A stretch of DNA of 64,000 bases from Novosphingobium sp. SCN 66-18 (GTDB lineage: Bacteria > Pseudomonadota > Alphaproteobacteria > Sphingomonadales > Sphingomonadaceae): contig MEGD01000001.1 in assembly GCA_001725355.1 (NCBI GenBank), positions 288,978 to 352,977 on the forward strand, read 5' to 3'. The translations under genes and the position numbers were made by a program. The notes below the pieces were generated by a model. That model searched no databases, was not told the origin of the DNA, and was given only the letters and a program-made list of their open reading frames with translations. Positions 27,045 through 35,971 of this stretch are shown one piece after another. The first letter of the stretch is position 1. Each line of letters starts with the position of its first letter.

Positions 27045-28192
27045 GCGGGGTGATCCGCGCGCGCGCCGGCGATCCAGGTGGCGGTGACCGCGCGCGTTTC
27101 GTCCAGGTGGACGAGATCGGCGCGCAAGCCCGGCGCGATCGAGCCGGTTTCGTGGTCGAGCCGCAGGAACCGCGCGGGATTGCCGCTCGCCATGCGCGAT
27201 GCGGTCACGATGTCGCAGCCGAGCAGGTCCATCGCGTTGCACAGCGCCTGCACCATGCTCAGCGCCGATCCGGCAAGCGTGCCGTCCGGCCCCCGGCAGG
27301 TGCCGTCGATCACCGCGATGTCCTGGCCCATCAGCGTGAACCGGTCCTGCGTGCCGCCGACCGGGGGCATCGCGTCGGTCACCAGCATCGCCCCGTCGAT
27401 CCCGCGCGCGCGCAGCGCCACGCGCAGCGCGGCGGGATGGACATGGAGGCCGTCCACGATCAGGCCGAAATGGCTGGCGCGATCTTCCAGGGCCGCGCCG
27501 ACCATGCCCGGTTCGCGGCTGAGCAACTGTGTCATGGCGTTGAACAGATGGGTGAAGCCCGTCAGCCCTTCCGCCAGCGCGGCGCGGGTCTGGCCGTAGT
27601 CCGCAAGGCTGTGCCCCGCGCAGACCAGCACGCCTGCATCGGTCAGCGCCCGCACGGTTCCCGCCGGTGCGAGTTCGGGGGCCAGCGTCACCACGCGCCG
27701 TCCCAGGGTGGGCTGCGCCAGCCGCGCGATGACGTCCGCATCGACCGCCGCGAAGCGCGCCTTGTCGTGGATGCCCTTCTTCGCGGGGTTGAGGTGCGGG
27801 CCTTCGATATGGATGCCGAGGACACCCGGCACCCGGTCGGCCAGCGCTGCCTCGCCCGCCGCGATGGCGGTTTCGACCACGCCGGCATAGTCGCTGATCA
27901 GCGTCGGTAGCAGCCCGGTCGTGCCGAAGCGCCGATGGGCGGCGGCGATGGCGCGGATGCCCTCGACCGAGGGATGATCGTTGAAGAGCACGTCGCCCCC
28001 GCCGTTCACCTGCACGTCGATGAAGCCCGGCAGCAGCCAGCCGCCGCCAAGGTCATGGCGGGCGCAGCCGGCCGGCAGGGCATCCGCCGGAGCAAGGCCG
28101 GCAATGCGGTCGCCATCGAGCAACAGCGCCTGCCCTTCGGCAACCGCGTCGACCAGAACAATGTTCGCGCCGGTAAGAGCCGTCAGCGTCAT
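27041..28192 (-). CDS. nagA: NagA, N-acetylglucosamine-6-phosphate deacetylase
   Basis: NagA removes acetate from GlcNAc-6-P to give glucosamine-6-P. The 383-residue amidohydrolase shows the family hallmarks: GGWLLPGFIDVQVNGGG near the start, the metal-ligand motif HIEGPHLNPAKKGIHD, TGFTHLFNAM, and the catalytic Asp in VTDAMPPVG. Its start overlaps the stop of the SIS gene by 4 bases, and its stop overlaps the GH84 start. It is central to the island because both the GlcNAc and MurNAc branches pass through its substrate. Confidence 0.95.
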   Translation of the reverse strand: MTLTALTGANIVLVDAVAEGQALLLDGDRIAGLAPADALPAGCARHDLGGGWLLPGFIDVQVNGGGDVLFNDHPSVEGIRAIAAAHRRFGTTGLLPTLISDYAGVVETAIAAGEAALADRVPGVLGIHIEGPHLNPAKKGIHDKARFAAVDADVIARLAQPTLGRRVVTLAPELAPAGTVRALTDAGVLVCAGHSLADYGQTRAALAEGLTGFTHLFNAMTQLLSREPGMVGAALEDRASHFGLIVDGLHVHPAALRVALRARGIDGAMLVTDAMPPVGGTQDRFTLMGQDIAVIDGTCRGPDGTLAGSALSMVQALCNAMDLLGCDIVTASRMASGNPARFLRLDHETGSIAPGLRADLVHLDETRAVTATWIAGARADHPA

Positions 28193-29262
28193 AGCGTGCG
28201 CGTTACCTTGTTGAGATGCGGAGGGCTATCGGGATTGCACCCCCGCGCCAGTGAAAGCGCATTGGCGAGGCCATAGAAGCTCTGGATCTGCGCGATCGCG
28301 CCCAGCACGGGATGGACCTGCGTGTCCATCGGCAGGACGAGGCTCGCGGGCGCCACGTCTTCGGGCAAGCCGGCGGCGATCACGTTCGCGCCCCGCGCCG
28401 CGAAATCCTCCAGCCGCGCGCGAAGGCCGGTCCGGGCAATATCGAGCGGGGCGAGGACCAGCACCGGATCGCCTTCGCCCACCAGCGTCATCGGGCCATG
28501 CGCCACTTCGGCGCTGCTGAAGGCTTCGGCATGGAGGTTCGATGTTTCCTTCAGCTTGAGCGCGGCTTCCCCGGCGATGGGCAGGCTGGGGCCACGGCCC
28601 AGCACCAGCATCTCGCTGGCGTCCCTCAACGGCGCGACGGCGGCGGTCCAGTCGGCGGCGGCGGCCTGTTCGAGCACGCGTCCCGTCTGGGGCAGCGCTT
28701 CCAGCAGGGCCGCGTCCTGGCTCCATTCGGCGACGAGATGGGTGAGCGCGACTAGCGTGCAAAGGAAGCTCTTGGTCGCCGCCACGCTGGTTTCGGGGCC
28801 GGCGTGGACGGGAACGACGATCTCGGCGAGGTCGGCGAGGGGGGAGGCGGCATCGTTGACCACGGCGATGACCACCGCACCCCGCGCGCGCGCGTCACCG
28901 GCGGCGGCGAGCAGATCGGGGCTCCGGCCCGATTGCGAGATGGCGATCAGCGGCACGTTGCGGAAATGGGCCGAGGTGGCGTGATAGAGCGAACCGGTCG
29001 ACGGGGCGTGGCTGACCGTGGGGATGCCGGCTTTCGTTTCCAGCAGGAACTTGGCGAAGGCGGCGGCCTGATCGGAACTGCCGCGCGCCAGCGTCGCCGC
29101 GAAGGGCGGGGCGAGCGCGCGCAGGCGCTGGCCGGCGTCGCGGACCAGATTGGTATTAAGCTGGAGCTGCCGCGCGCACAATGCCGGCGCGGACAGCGCT
29201 TCCGCGGCCATCCGCGTTGCGCCCGGCGCGAGCGTTTCGATAGTGTGGGGAGTCGAGGTCAT
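28189..29262 (-). CDS. NagB-II-type glucosamine-6-phosphate deaminase (two SIS domains)
   Basis: The 357-residue protein has two SIS sugar-phosphate isomerase domains, like the isomerase half of GlmS but without its glutaminase. Motifs are LARGSSDQAAAF, ISQSGRSPDLL and VAATKSF in domain 1, GRGPSLPIAGEAALKLKETS in domain 2, and a C-terminal ARGCNPDSPPHLNKVTRTL like the GlmS tail. It would convert glucosamine-6-P to fructose-6-P and ammonia, completing the route. ATG 29262 is used; a TTG seven codons earlier is the only in-frame alternative. It heads the minus arm and faces the PP2C-like gene across a 149-base promoter region. Confidence 0.87.
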   Translation of the reverse strand: MTSTPHTIETLAPGATRMAAEALSAPALCARQLQLNTNLVRDAGQRLRALAPPFAATLARGSSDQAAAFAKFLLETKAGIPTVSHAPSTGSLYHATSAHFRNVPLIAISQSGRSPDLLAAAGDARARGAVVIAVVNDAASPLADLAEIVVPVHAGPETSVAATKSFLCTLVALTHLVAEWSQDAALLEALPQTGRVLEQAAAADWTAAVAPLRDASEMLVLGRGPSLPIAGEAALKLKETSNLHAEAFSSAEVAHGPMTLVGEGDPVLVLAPLDIARTGLRARLEDFAARGANVIAAGLPEDVAPASLVLPMDTQVHPVLGAIAQIQSFYGLANALSLARGCNPDSPPHLNKVTRTL

Positions 29263-29284
29263 GGCGTGCAAGATACCATTCAAG

Positions 29285-29313
29285 CCAATTTACCTCAAGT
29301 GGCATTAAATTGG
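29285..29313. promoter_or_regulatory. Inverted repeat in the divergent promoter of the amino-sugar island
   Basis: CCAATTTA (29285-29292) and TAAATTGG (29306-29313) form a perfect 8-bp inverted repeat whose arms are 21 bp centre to centre, two helical turns. It lies in the only intergenic region from which both arms of the island can start. It is the best candidate operator for the island's GntR-family regulator (36870-37598). Confidence 0.55.
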
Positions 29314-29411
29314 TTTTGTAATTTCCAAAAATGATGATACCGATCTGGCGAAGTCGCGATGCGGCGGCGGCGGGACGGTGTCGTCCGCGTGGGGTTCAGG
29401 GAGGCGTGTGA

Positions 29412-30269
29412 ATGCTCAGGATCGAGATAGCCGCCACCGATCACCAGGGCGCGGTCAACGAGGATGTTGTGGGGCATTGCGGAAACGCGGCCTGGGTGAT
29501 CGACGGCGCGACCGGCATCGGCGCCTCGCTGCTGGAAGAACCAAGTGACGCGGCATGGCTGGCGCAAACGGCGAGCCGGTTCCTCGCCGACGTTCTGCGC
29601 GCGCATCCGGCGATGCCCACGGTCGATGTGCTGCGCACGGTCATGGCGCAGTGTGGCGAAGCCCTGCTGCGCCAGCGCGTGCGCGAACCGGAAGGGCATC
29701 ACGAGTTGCCCTCCGCGGCGTTCGCCATGGTGCGGGCGATCGATGGCATGGCGGAGATCACCACCCTGGCCGACTGCCGCGTGGCGGCGGCCGATGCGGA
29801 CGGCGCGGCGCGGCTCTGGGGCAGCGCAGCGCTGGATGCGATCGAAGGGCGCACCTTGGCCGCGTTGCGCGGGGTTCTGGCGGAAGACTCCGCGATCACG
29901 CCGGATGCGCTCAAGGAGCGGCTGATGCCGGGCCTTGTCGCCAATCGCCGGCTGATGAACCGGGAAGGCGGATACTGGGTGCTCGGCACCGAGCCGGCGG
30001 CGGCGGACCATGTCTGGCAGACGCGCCTTCCGTTGCGGCCCGGCCAGCGTTTGGCCATCGCAAGCGACGGTTTCCTGCGCCTTGCCGAACTGTTTGACGT
30101 GGCCGGTCCGGCCGATTTTCTGGCCATCCGCAGCGCCGACGAATGGCGGCGCTGGATCGATGCGCTGCGGGCGCTGGAACGCGCGCCGGGCTCCTTGCGT
30201 CGCTTCGCGCGCGTCAAACCGCACGACGACGCCAGCCTGGTCGTCTGCCGCTGGGAGGACACGAACTGA
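29412..30269 (+). CDS. PP2C-like phosphatase-fold protein linked to anmK
   Basis: The 285-residue protein shows the spaced motifs of the PP2C metal-dependent phosphatase superfamily: NED at 16-18, DGATG at 31-35, ADCR at 120-123 (usually GDSR), ASDGF at 217-221 and HDDASLVV at 271-278. The metal-binding acidic residues D18, D31, D219 and D273 appear kept, so it may be active. No Ser/Thr kinase is encoded nearby. Its stop TGA overlaps the anmK start by one base, a strong sign of coupling. A role on a sugar phosphate or in controlling the pathway is possible but unproven. Confidence 0.72.
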   Translation: MLRIEIAATDHQGAVNEDVVGHCGNAAWVIDGATGIGASLLEEPSDAAWLAQTASRFLADVLRAHPAMPTVDVLRTVMAQCGEALLRQRVREPEGHHELPSAAFAMVRAIDGMAEITTLADCRVAAADADGAARLWGSAALDAIEGRTLAALRGVLAEDSAITPDALKERLMPGLVANRRLMNREGGYWVLGTEPAAADHVWQTRLPLRPGQRLAIASDGFLRLAELFDVAGPADFLAIRSADEWRRWIDALRALERAPGSLRRFARVKPHDDASLVVCRWEDTN

Positions 30270-31375
30270 TGCTGGTGATGGGATACATGAGCGGGACGTC
30301 GCTCGATGGCGTCGACGTCGCGCTGGTGGAAACCGATGGCGAACGGATCGACGGGTACGGGCCATGCCTGCTGGTTCCGTTCTCCGATGACGAGCGCGCC
30401 GTGGTGGTGCGGGCGACGCATGATGCGCTGGCGTGGGATGGCCATGGCAGCGTGCCGTCCTCGTTCGCGGAGGCGGGGGCTGTGATCGACGCGGGCTATC
30501 TGCGCGCGGGCCGTGCGGCGATCGAACAGGCCGGGCGGAGGCCCGACCTCGTGGGCTTTCATGGGCAGACGCTGCTGCACCGGCCGCGCCGCCAGCTTTC
30601 GGTGCAGGTCGGCGATCCGCAGGCGCTGGCCGATGCGCTGGATGTGCCCGTGGTCGCGCAGATGCGGCAGGACGATTTGCGCGCGGGCGGCGAAGGCGCT
30701 CCGCTGGTGCCGGCCTACCACGCCGCGCTGGCGGCGCGGATGGGACTGCCGGGGCCGCTGGCGTTCCTGAACCTCGGTGGCGTGGCTAACGTAACCTGGA
30801 TCGGCGCGGACGGGGAGCTGGTCGCCTTCGATACCGGTCCCGCCAATGGTCTTATCGATCTGGTCGTGCAGCAGCGCGGCGCGGGCCGTTACGACGACGG
30901 GGGCAGGCTGGCCACCGCGGGGCAGGTCGATGCGCGGATTCTGGCCGATCTGTTGGCGCACGAACACTTCCGGGGCAAAGGCCCCCGCTCGCTGGATCGC
31001 TACGATTTTTCACTGGATTGCCTGACGGATCTGGCGCTGGAAGACTCGGTGGCGACGTTGACCGCGTTTACGGTGGAATCCGTCGCGCTGGCCGGTCGCA
31101 GCCTCCCGGAGCCGCCCAAAGCCTGGATTGTCTGTGGTGGCGGTTGCCACAATCCCGTGCTCATGCAGGGGTTGCGCGATCGGCTCGGCGATTGCCGGGC
31201 GGCCGGCGATCTGGGGTTGCGCAGCGATTTCGTCGAGGCCGAGGCCATGGCGTTCCTGGCGGCGCGCAGCGTGCGCGGATTGCCGCTGACCTATCCCGGC
31301 ACGACCGGCGTGAAAGCGCCGCAAACCGGTGGGACGCTGTGGCGTCCGCAGGCTGCATCCGCTGCTGTGGTATGA
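30269..31375 (+). CDS. anmK: AnmK, anhydro-N-acetylmuramic acid kinase
   Basis: AnmK hydrolyses the 1,6-anhydro bond of anhMurNAc and phosphorylates it to MurNAc-6-P, feeding MurQ. The 368-residue protein has the diagnostic N-terminus MGYMSGTSLDGVDVAL, VGFHGQTLLHRP, the NLGGVANVTW phosphate-binding block, DTGPANGLID, and the C-terminal CGGGCHNPVL motif. The ATG shares its A with the stop of the upstream gene. The TonB receptor follows after about 160 bases that include a separate candidate operator. Confidence 0.96.
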   Translation: MLVMGYMSGTSLDGVDVALVETDGERIDGYGPCLLVPFSDDERAVVVRATHDALAWDGHGSVPSSFAEAGAVIDAGYLRAGRAAIEQAGRRPDLVGFHGQTLLHRPRRQLSVQVGDPQALADALDVPVVAQMRQDDLRAGGEGAPLVPAYHAALAARMGLPGPLAFLNLGGVANVTWIGADGELVAFDTGPANGLIDLVVQQRGAGRYDDGGRLATAGQVDARILADLLAHEHFRGKGPRSLDRYDFSLDCLTDLALEDSVATLTAFTVESVALAGRSLPEPPKAWIVCGGGCHNPVLMQGLRDRLGDCRAAGDLGLRSDFVEAEAMAFLAARSVRGLPLTYPGTTGVKAPQTGGTLWRPQAASAAVV

Positions 31376-31389
31376 TAAAAATAGTACCA
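31368..31389. promoter_or_regulatory. Inverted repeat before the island's TonB receptor
   Basis: TGGTA (31368-31372) and TACCA (31385-31389) form an inverted repeat just before the TonB receptor gene, in an AT-rich patch that includes the TATGAT hexamer. The octamer ATACCGAT (31395-31402) recurs at 29337-29344 in the divergent promoter of the island. This suggests the receptor has its own promoter under the same control. Confidence 0.35.
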
Positions 31390-31534
31390 GTTAAATACCG
31401 ATACTTTACATTCTCGCACAGGTATGCATTTTGAAGGTCAATCCAGCCGAGCAAGCCGTCGAGTCTTCGGGTCGCACTGTCAGCACGGCGACGGCGACTG
31501 GGTTCAGGGAAACAGGAAAATGAAGGGAAATCCC

Positions 31535-34273
31535 ATGGTGAAATCCTACCGTCATGCCGTGGCCACGGCCGCTCTCGCCGTCGCGCTGGTGCAGGGGACG
31601 GGCGTTGCGCACGCGCAGTCCGCCGATGCGCCTTCGGATGCCGGCGCCGAAGCGCCAGCGGCGGAGATCGTCGTTACCGGCACGCGCATCGCCGTGCCCG
31701 GCCTCACCGCGAGCAGCCCCGTCGCTTCGACCAGCGAGGAGAAGATCAAGCTCCAGTCCGCGCTGACGATCGAGGATTTCTCGACCAAGCTGCCGCAGCT
31801 TTCGGGCGGCGTCCGCCAGGGCTCGCAGGGCAGCGACGCATTCGGCGCGCAGGTTCTCGAACTGCGCAACTTTGGCCAGAGCCGCTCGCTGGTGCTGATC
31901 GACGGCACCCGTGCCGCGCCGTTCAGCTTCCGCAACTCGGTGGACGTGAACGCGATTCCGGCCTCGCTGATCAAGCGGGTGGACGTGCTGACCGGCGGCG
32001 CCGCCGCCGTCTATGGCGCCGATGCCGTGGCCGGCGTGGTGAACTTCATCCTCAACGACGATTTCGAGGGCCTGCGGGCCACGTCCGCCGCGCGCCTCGC
32101 CACGCATGGCGGTGCGCAGTATGGCGGCTCGCTGATGCTGGGTGCCGGGCTGGGCGATCGCGGCCACATCGTGATCGCGGCGGACTACACCCAGCGGGAC
32201 GGGATTACCGCCAGCCAGCGCAGCTGGGCGACCACGCCCAACCAGACGATCCCCAGCATCGGCGGCGTCTTCACCGACGTGGCCAGCGGGCGCAAGTTCG
32301 GCTTCACCGATAGCGGCGCGTTCACGACCACGCCTTCGGCCACCTCGAACATTTCCGGCAGCTATCCGCTGGTTTCGCCGCTGAAGCGCATCAACGTGGC
32401 CGCGCTGTTCAAGTACGAGATCACGCCGCAGGTCGAAATCTACGGCCGCGCGATGTACACCAACGCCCGCACCGAAGAGACCGGCACGCCGGGCGCGACG
32501 CCCGCCTCGGTCAACCGCGTGGTCTCGATCAACCAGAACAACCCGTTCCTGACCGACCAGATCCGCAACCAGCTGACGTTCGTGAACGGCGCGGCGCAAG
32601 TCAACGTCTCGCGCTCGCTGGCCGAACTCGGCCTCATCACGTACCATACGGAACGCGACACGCTGCAGTTCCAGACCGGTCTGCGTGGCCCGCTGACGGC
32701 CTCGACCAAGTGGAACATCTATGCGCAGTACAGCCGCTCGACGGAGAACTCGCTGATTACCGGCGATGGCCTCGTCGCCAACGCGGCGGGCGTGAACAAC
32801 TTCGGCGCGATCGCGAACACCGTGAATATCTTCGGGCCGAACCAGAGCGCCCTGGCTGGCGCGCTGGGCAGCTCGATCAACGGCTTCAACCGCAAGCGCG
32901 ACCAGTTCGTCACCGCCGCCACGCTGAGCGGCACGCTGGAGGAACTGTTCTCGCTGCCCGCCGGCCCGATCGGCTTCGCGATCGGCGCGGAATACCGCAA
33001 GGAAAACGCGACCATCGCGCAGGACAGCGCGCTGCTCAGCGGCAATACCTATCGCCAGGGCGTGCAGGCGGCCTACAAGGGTTCGTTCGATGTGGCGGAG
33101 CTTTATGGCGAAGTGCTCGTGCCGCTGCTGCATGACCTGCCGCTGATCCGCAAGCTGAACGTCGGTGGCGCCTATCGCTATTCGCACTATAACCTGTTCG
33201 GCAACCATGGCACCTGGAAGGCGGAAGCCAACTGGGAAGTCGATGCCAACCTGCGTCTGCGCGGCACCTACCAGCGGGTTCTGCGCGCGCCGAACTTCGG
33301 CGAGTTCGCCGCCAGCACCTCGTCGCTGCCGTTCAACAACCTGGTCACGGTCGATCGCCTCAAGCCCCGCTATGGCGGCGATCCCTGCGTGCTCGGCACC
33401 GGCAACGCTGCGCAGTGCGCGCGCTTCGGCGCCCCGGCGGTGGGTTCGGCGGATTCCATGTCCGCCAGCTACCTGACCGGCAACTACTATTACGGCGGCA
33501 ATCCCAACATCAAGCCGGAGACCGGCTATACCAAGACGCTGGGCGCGGTGCTGACGCCCACTTTCGTGCCGGGGCTCAACGTCACGGTTGACTGGTACGA
33601 GCTGGACCTGCGCGGCGCCGTCGGCGTGATCCAGCCGATCGCGGCGATCACCAGCTGCTACATCACCAATCCCTCGGCGAGCAACCCGCTCTGCGGGCTG
33701 GTGACCCGCGATCCGACGACCGGCTATTTCAAGGACGCCTACGTCAACAACCAGAACCTCGGTCGCCTGTTGCAGCGCGGGTTCGACATCGCGGCGAACT
33801 ACACCGTCCGCCCCGACTGGCTGCCCGGCAAGGGCATGCGCCTCAGCTATCAGGGCAACATCGTCACGTCCTATCTGATCCAGGCCAACGCCACGGTGGC
33901 GGCGGTGCAGTGCAAGGGCACCTTCGGCGCGACCTGTTCGAGCGATGGCACCACGCTGGTCCAGCCCGATTATCGCCACACGGTTGGCCTTGGTTGGATG
34001 TTCGACAAGGGCGTTATCCAGTTCGACTGGCAGCGCATCGGCAAGGTGCGGTCGAGCACCGCCGGGTCGACGGAAACGCTGGCGGCGCAGGATACCTTCG
34101 ACCTGTCGGCATCGTATGAATTCACCAAGGCGATCACGCTGACGGCCGGTATCTACAACCTGTTCGACAAGGACCCGCCGCGTGTTTCGACCGGCGGCGT
34201 GTTCAACACCTTCCCCGATACCTACGACATCATGGGGCGCACGATCGGCCTTTCGCTGACCGCGCATCTCTGA
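31535..34273 (+). CDS. TonB-dependent outer-membrane receptor of the amino-sugar island
   Basis: The precursor of 912 residues has a signal peptide (MVKSYRHAVATAALAVALVQ, ending near AHAQ) and a TonB-box-like EIVVTGTRI. The plug carries LVLIDGTRAAP, IKRVDVLTGGAAAVYGADAV and GVVNFILND, followed by a beta-barrel ending IGLSLTAHL. The VYGADAVAGVVN type plug is common among sphingomonad and xanthomonad carbohydrate receptors. AGGGA lies before ATG 31535; ATG 31520 is an alternative. Standing between anmK and the symporter, it should import cell-wall-derived amino sugars such as anhydromuropeptides or GlcNAc-anhMurNAc. A strong terminator follows. Confidence 0.92.
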   Translation: MVKSYRHAVATAALAVALVQGTGVAHAQSADAPSDAGAEAPAAEIVVTGTRIAVPGLTASSPVASTSEEKIKLQSALTIEDFSTKLPQLSGGVRQGSQGSDAFGAQVLELRNFGQSRSLVLIDGTRAAPFSFRNSVDVNAIPASLIKRVDVLTGGAAAVYGADAVAGVVNFILNDDFEGLRATSAARLATHGGAQYGGSLMLGAGLGDRGHIVIAADYTQRDGITASQRSWATTPNQTIPSIGGVFTDVASGRKFGFTDSGAFTTTPSATSNISGSYPLVSPLKRINVAALFKYEITPQVEIYGRAMYTNARTEETGTPGATPASVNRVVSINQNNPFLTDQIRNQLTFVNGAAQVNVSRSLAELGLITYHTERDTLQFQTGLRGPLTASTKWNIYAQYSRSTENSLITGDGLVANAAGVNNFGAIANTVNIFGPNQSALAGALGSSINGFNRKRDQFVTAATLSGTLEELFSLPAGPIGFAIGAEYRKENATIAQDSALLSGNTYRQGVQAAYKGSFDVAELYGEVLVPLLHDLPLIRKLNVGGAYRYSHYNLFGNHGTWKAEANWEVDANLRLRGTYQRVLRAPNFGEFAASTSSLPFNNLVTVDRLKPRYGGDPCVLGTGNAAQCARFGAPAVGSADSMSASYLTGNYYYGGNPNIKPETGYTKTLGAVLTPTFVPGLNVTVDWYELDLRGAVGVIQPIAAITSCYITNPSASNPLCGLVTRDPTTGYFKDAYVNNQNLGRLLQRGFDIAANYTVRPDWLPGKGMRLSYQGNIVTSYLIQANATVAAVQCKGTFGATCSSDGTTLVQPDYRHTVGLGWMFDKGVIQFDWQRIGKVRSSTAGSTETLAAQDTFDLSASYEFTKAITLTAGIYNLFDKDPPRVSTGGVFNTFPDTYDIMGRTIGLSLTAHL

Positions 34274-34290
34274 GACCCTGCCACCCTTCG

Positions 34291-34331
34291 CGGCGTCCGG
34301 TCGGTCCCTGCTGACCGGACGCCGGCTTTTT
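34291..34331 (+). terminator. Rho-independent terminator after the TonB receptor
   Basis: A 12-bp perfect GC-rich stem (34291-34302 with 34313-34324), a 10-base loop and the run TTTTT at 34327-34331 begin 18 bases past the receptor stop. This separates abundant receptor mRNA from the transporter and enzyme genes downstream, either fully or by partial read-through. Confidence 0.88.
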
Positions 34332-34380
34332 CCAAGGCCCCGGCCATGGCATGCCGGGCAAAGGACGGGAGAATTCCGCA

Positions 34381-35946
34381 ATGACGCTGCCTTTCTCGAT
34401 GGCAGACTGGCTGGTGATCGCCGGCTACCTCCTGCTGCTCGTCGGGGGAGGATGGATCTTCACGCCCCGCAAGACCGCGTCGGCGCACGATTATTTCCTG
34501 GCGGGCGGCAACGTGCCGGCCTGGCTCGCGGCGATTTCGGTGCTGTCCGCCACACAGTCCGCCGCGACCTTCCTGGGTGGGCCGGACTATGGCTATCACG
34601 GCGATCTCACCTATCTCAGCGGCAATATCGGCGGTTTGCTGGGAGCCATTTTCGTCGCGCATGTGCTGATCCCGCGCTTTTACCGGATCAAGGCGACGAC
34701 CGCCTATGAACTCCTGACCCTGCGTTTCAGCGAGAAGGCGACGCGCTGGGCCGGCGGCATGTTCCTGGTCGGCCGCGTCTTCGCCGGCGGCGCGCGCGTC
34801 TATCTTGCCGCCATCGCCCTCGCCATGGTGATTACCGGCACGGTCGAGGCGCAGGGCATCATGATCGCGGCCGCGCTGCTGGTGGTGGCGAGCGTGCTGT
34901 TCACCTTCGTCGGCGGGCTCAAGTCGGTGCTGTGGAACGACCTGATCCAGTTCGTCGTCTATCTGGGGTCCGCCATCGCGGTGCTGGTGTTCCTGCGCCT
35001 GTCGATCCCGGCATCGACGGCGGACATCATCCACGGGCTGTCGCATACGCCCGAAGGCGTGGACAAGCTGCGGCTTTTCGATTTCTCGATCGATCCGTCG
35101 CGCCCGTTCTCGATGCTGGCGATCCTGACGGGTCTGACGCTGCTCTATATCGCCAATTCGGGCCTGGATCAGGATACCACCCAGCGCCTGCTCGCCTGCC
35201 GGGATGCGAAGACCGGCGCGCGCAGCCTTTACCTTTCGGTCCTGGCGACGGTTCCGGTAGTCGGCATGTTCATTGTCATCGGGCTGTTGCTTTACGTCTT
35301 CTATGACCGGCCAGACCTGATGGGCGGGGCCACGGCGGTTGCCGGCAACGAGTTCGGCGGCGAGAAGATCAGCATTTTCATGCACTATATCCTGACCCAG
35401 CTTCCCGGCGGACTGCGCGGTCTGGTGACCGTGGGCATCTGCGCGGCGGCCGTCGCCACGACCAATTCCGCGCTCAACGCGATGTCCTCGGTGCTGGTGC
35501 AGGACTTCTACCGACCCTGGCGCGCAAGGCGCGGCGCCGTGGCCGAACACCATTACGTGCAGGCGGGCCGCGCCGGCATGGGCGTGATCGGCTTCGCGAT
35601 GTTCGTGATGGCGATCGTCTCGTTCTACTGGCAGCGCTATTCGGACATGGGCCTGCTGGAATTCGCGCTGCAGGTCATGGTGTTCACTTACGCGGGCCTG
35701 CTCGGCGTCTATTTCACCGCGCTGTTCACGCGGCGGGGAACGACCGGATCGGTCATCGCATCGCTGCTGGTGGGCTTCTTCACCGTGCTGCTGCTGCAAC
35801 CCGCGATCGCGCGCGCGATCGGGCTGCCGGCCGCGCTGCTCGGCCTGTCGTTTCCCTTCCAGCTCTGCATTGGCACGCTGGTGGCCTTCGTGGTCTGTGC
35901 CGTGGTGCCGGGGCCGGGCGGGCCAGCGGTTTCCGAAACAGATTGA
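34381..35946 (+). CDS. Sodium:solute symporter (SSS family)
   Basis: The 521-residue inner-membrane protein has about 13 helices and SSS hallmarks: HDYFLAGGNVPAWLAAISVLS in helix 2, RFYRIKATTAYELL, and NSGLDQDTTQRLLACRDAK in the central part. Members carry sugars, including sialic acid and N-acetylated sugars, with Na+. Its position between the TonB receptor and murQ supports uptake of MurNAc, anhMurNAc or GlcNAc from the periplasm. The start ATG 34381 follows GGGAGAATTCCGCA. It is separated from murQ by 25 bases. Confidence 0.9.
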   Translation: MTLPFSMADWLVIAGYLLLLVGGGWIFTPRKTASAHDYFLAGGNVPAWLAAISVLSATQSAATFLGGPDYGYHGDLTYLSGNIGGLLGAIFVAHVLIPRFYRIKATTAYELLTLRFSEKATRWAGGMFLVGRVFAGGARVYLAAIALAMVITGTVEAQGIMIAAALLVVASVLFTFVGGLKSVLWNDLIQFVVYLGSAIAVLVFLRLSIPASTADIIHGLSHTPEGVDKLRLFDFSIDPSRPFSMLAILTGLTLLYIANSGLDQDTTQRLLACRDAKTGARSLYLSVLATVPVVGMFIVIGLLLYVFYDRPDLMGGATAVAGNEFGGEKISIFMHYILTQLPGGLRGLVTVGICAAAVATTNSALNAMSSVLVQDFYRPWRARRGAVAEHHYVQAGRAGMGVIGFAMFVMAIVSFYWQRYSDMGLLEFALQVMVFTYAGLLGVYFTALFTRRGTTGSVIASLLVGFFTVLLLQPAIARAIGLPAALLGLSFPFQLCIGTLVAFVVCAVVPGPGGPAVSETD

Positions 35947-35971
35947 TCCCCGCCTTGCGGAAAAGGATGTC

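Noticed and set aside
31406-34381. A 991-codon minus-strand frame opposite the amino-sugar TonB receptor
   Set aside because: The plus strand has signal peptide, plug and barrel motifs; the minus translation is Arg/Ala/Gly-rich without domain features.
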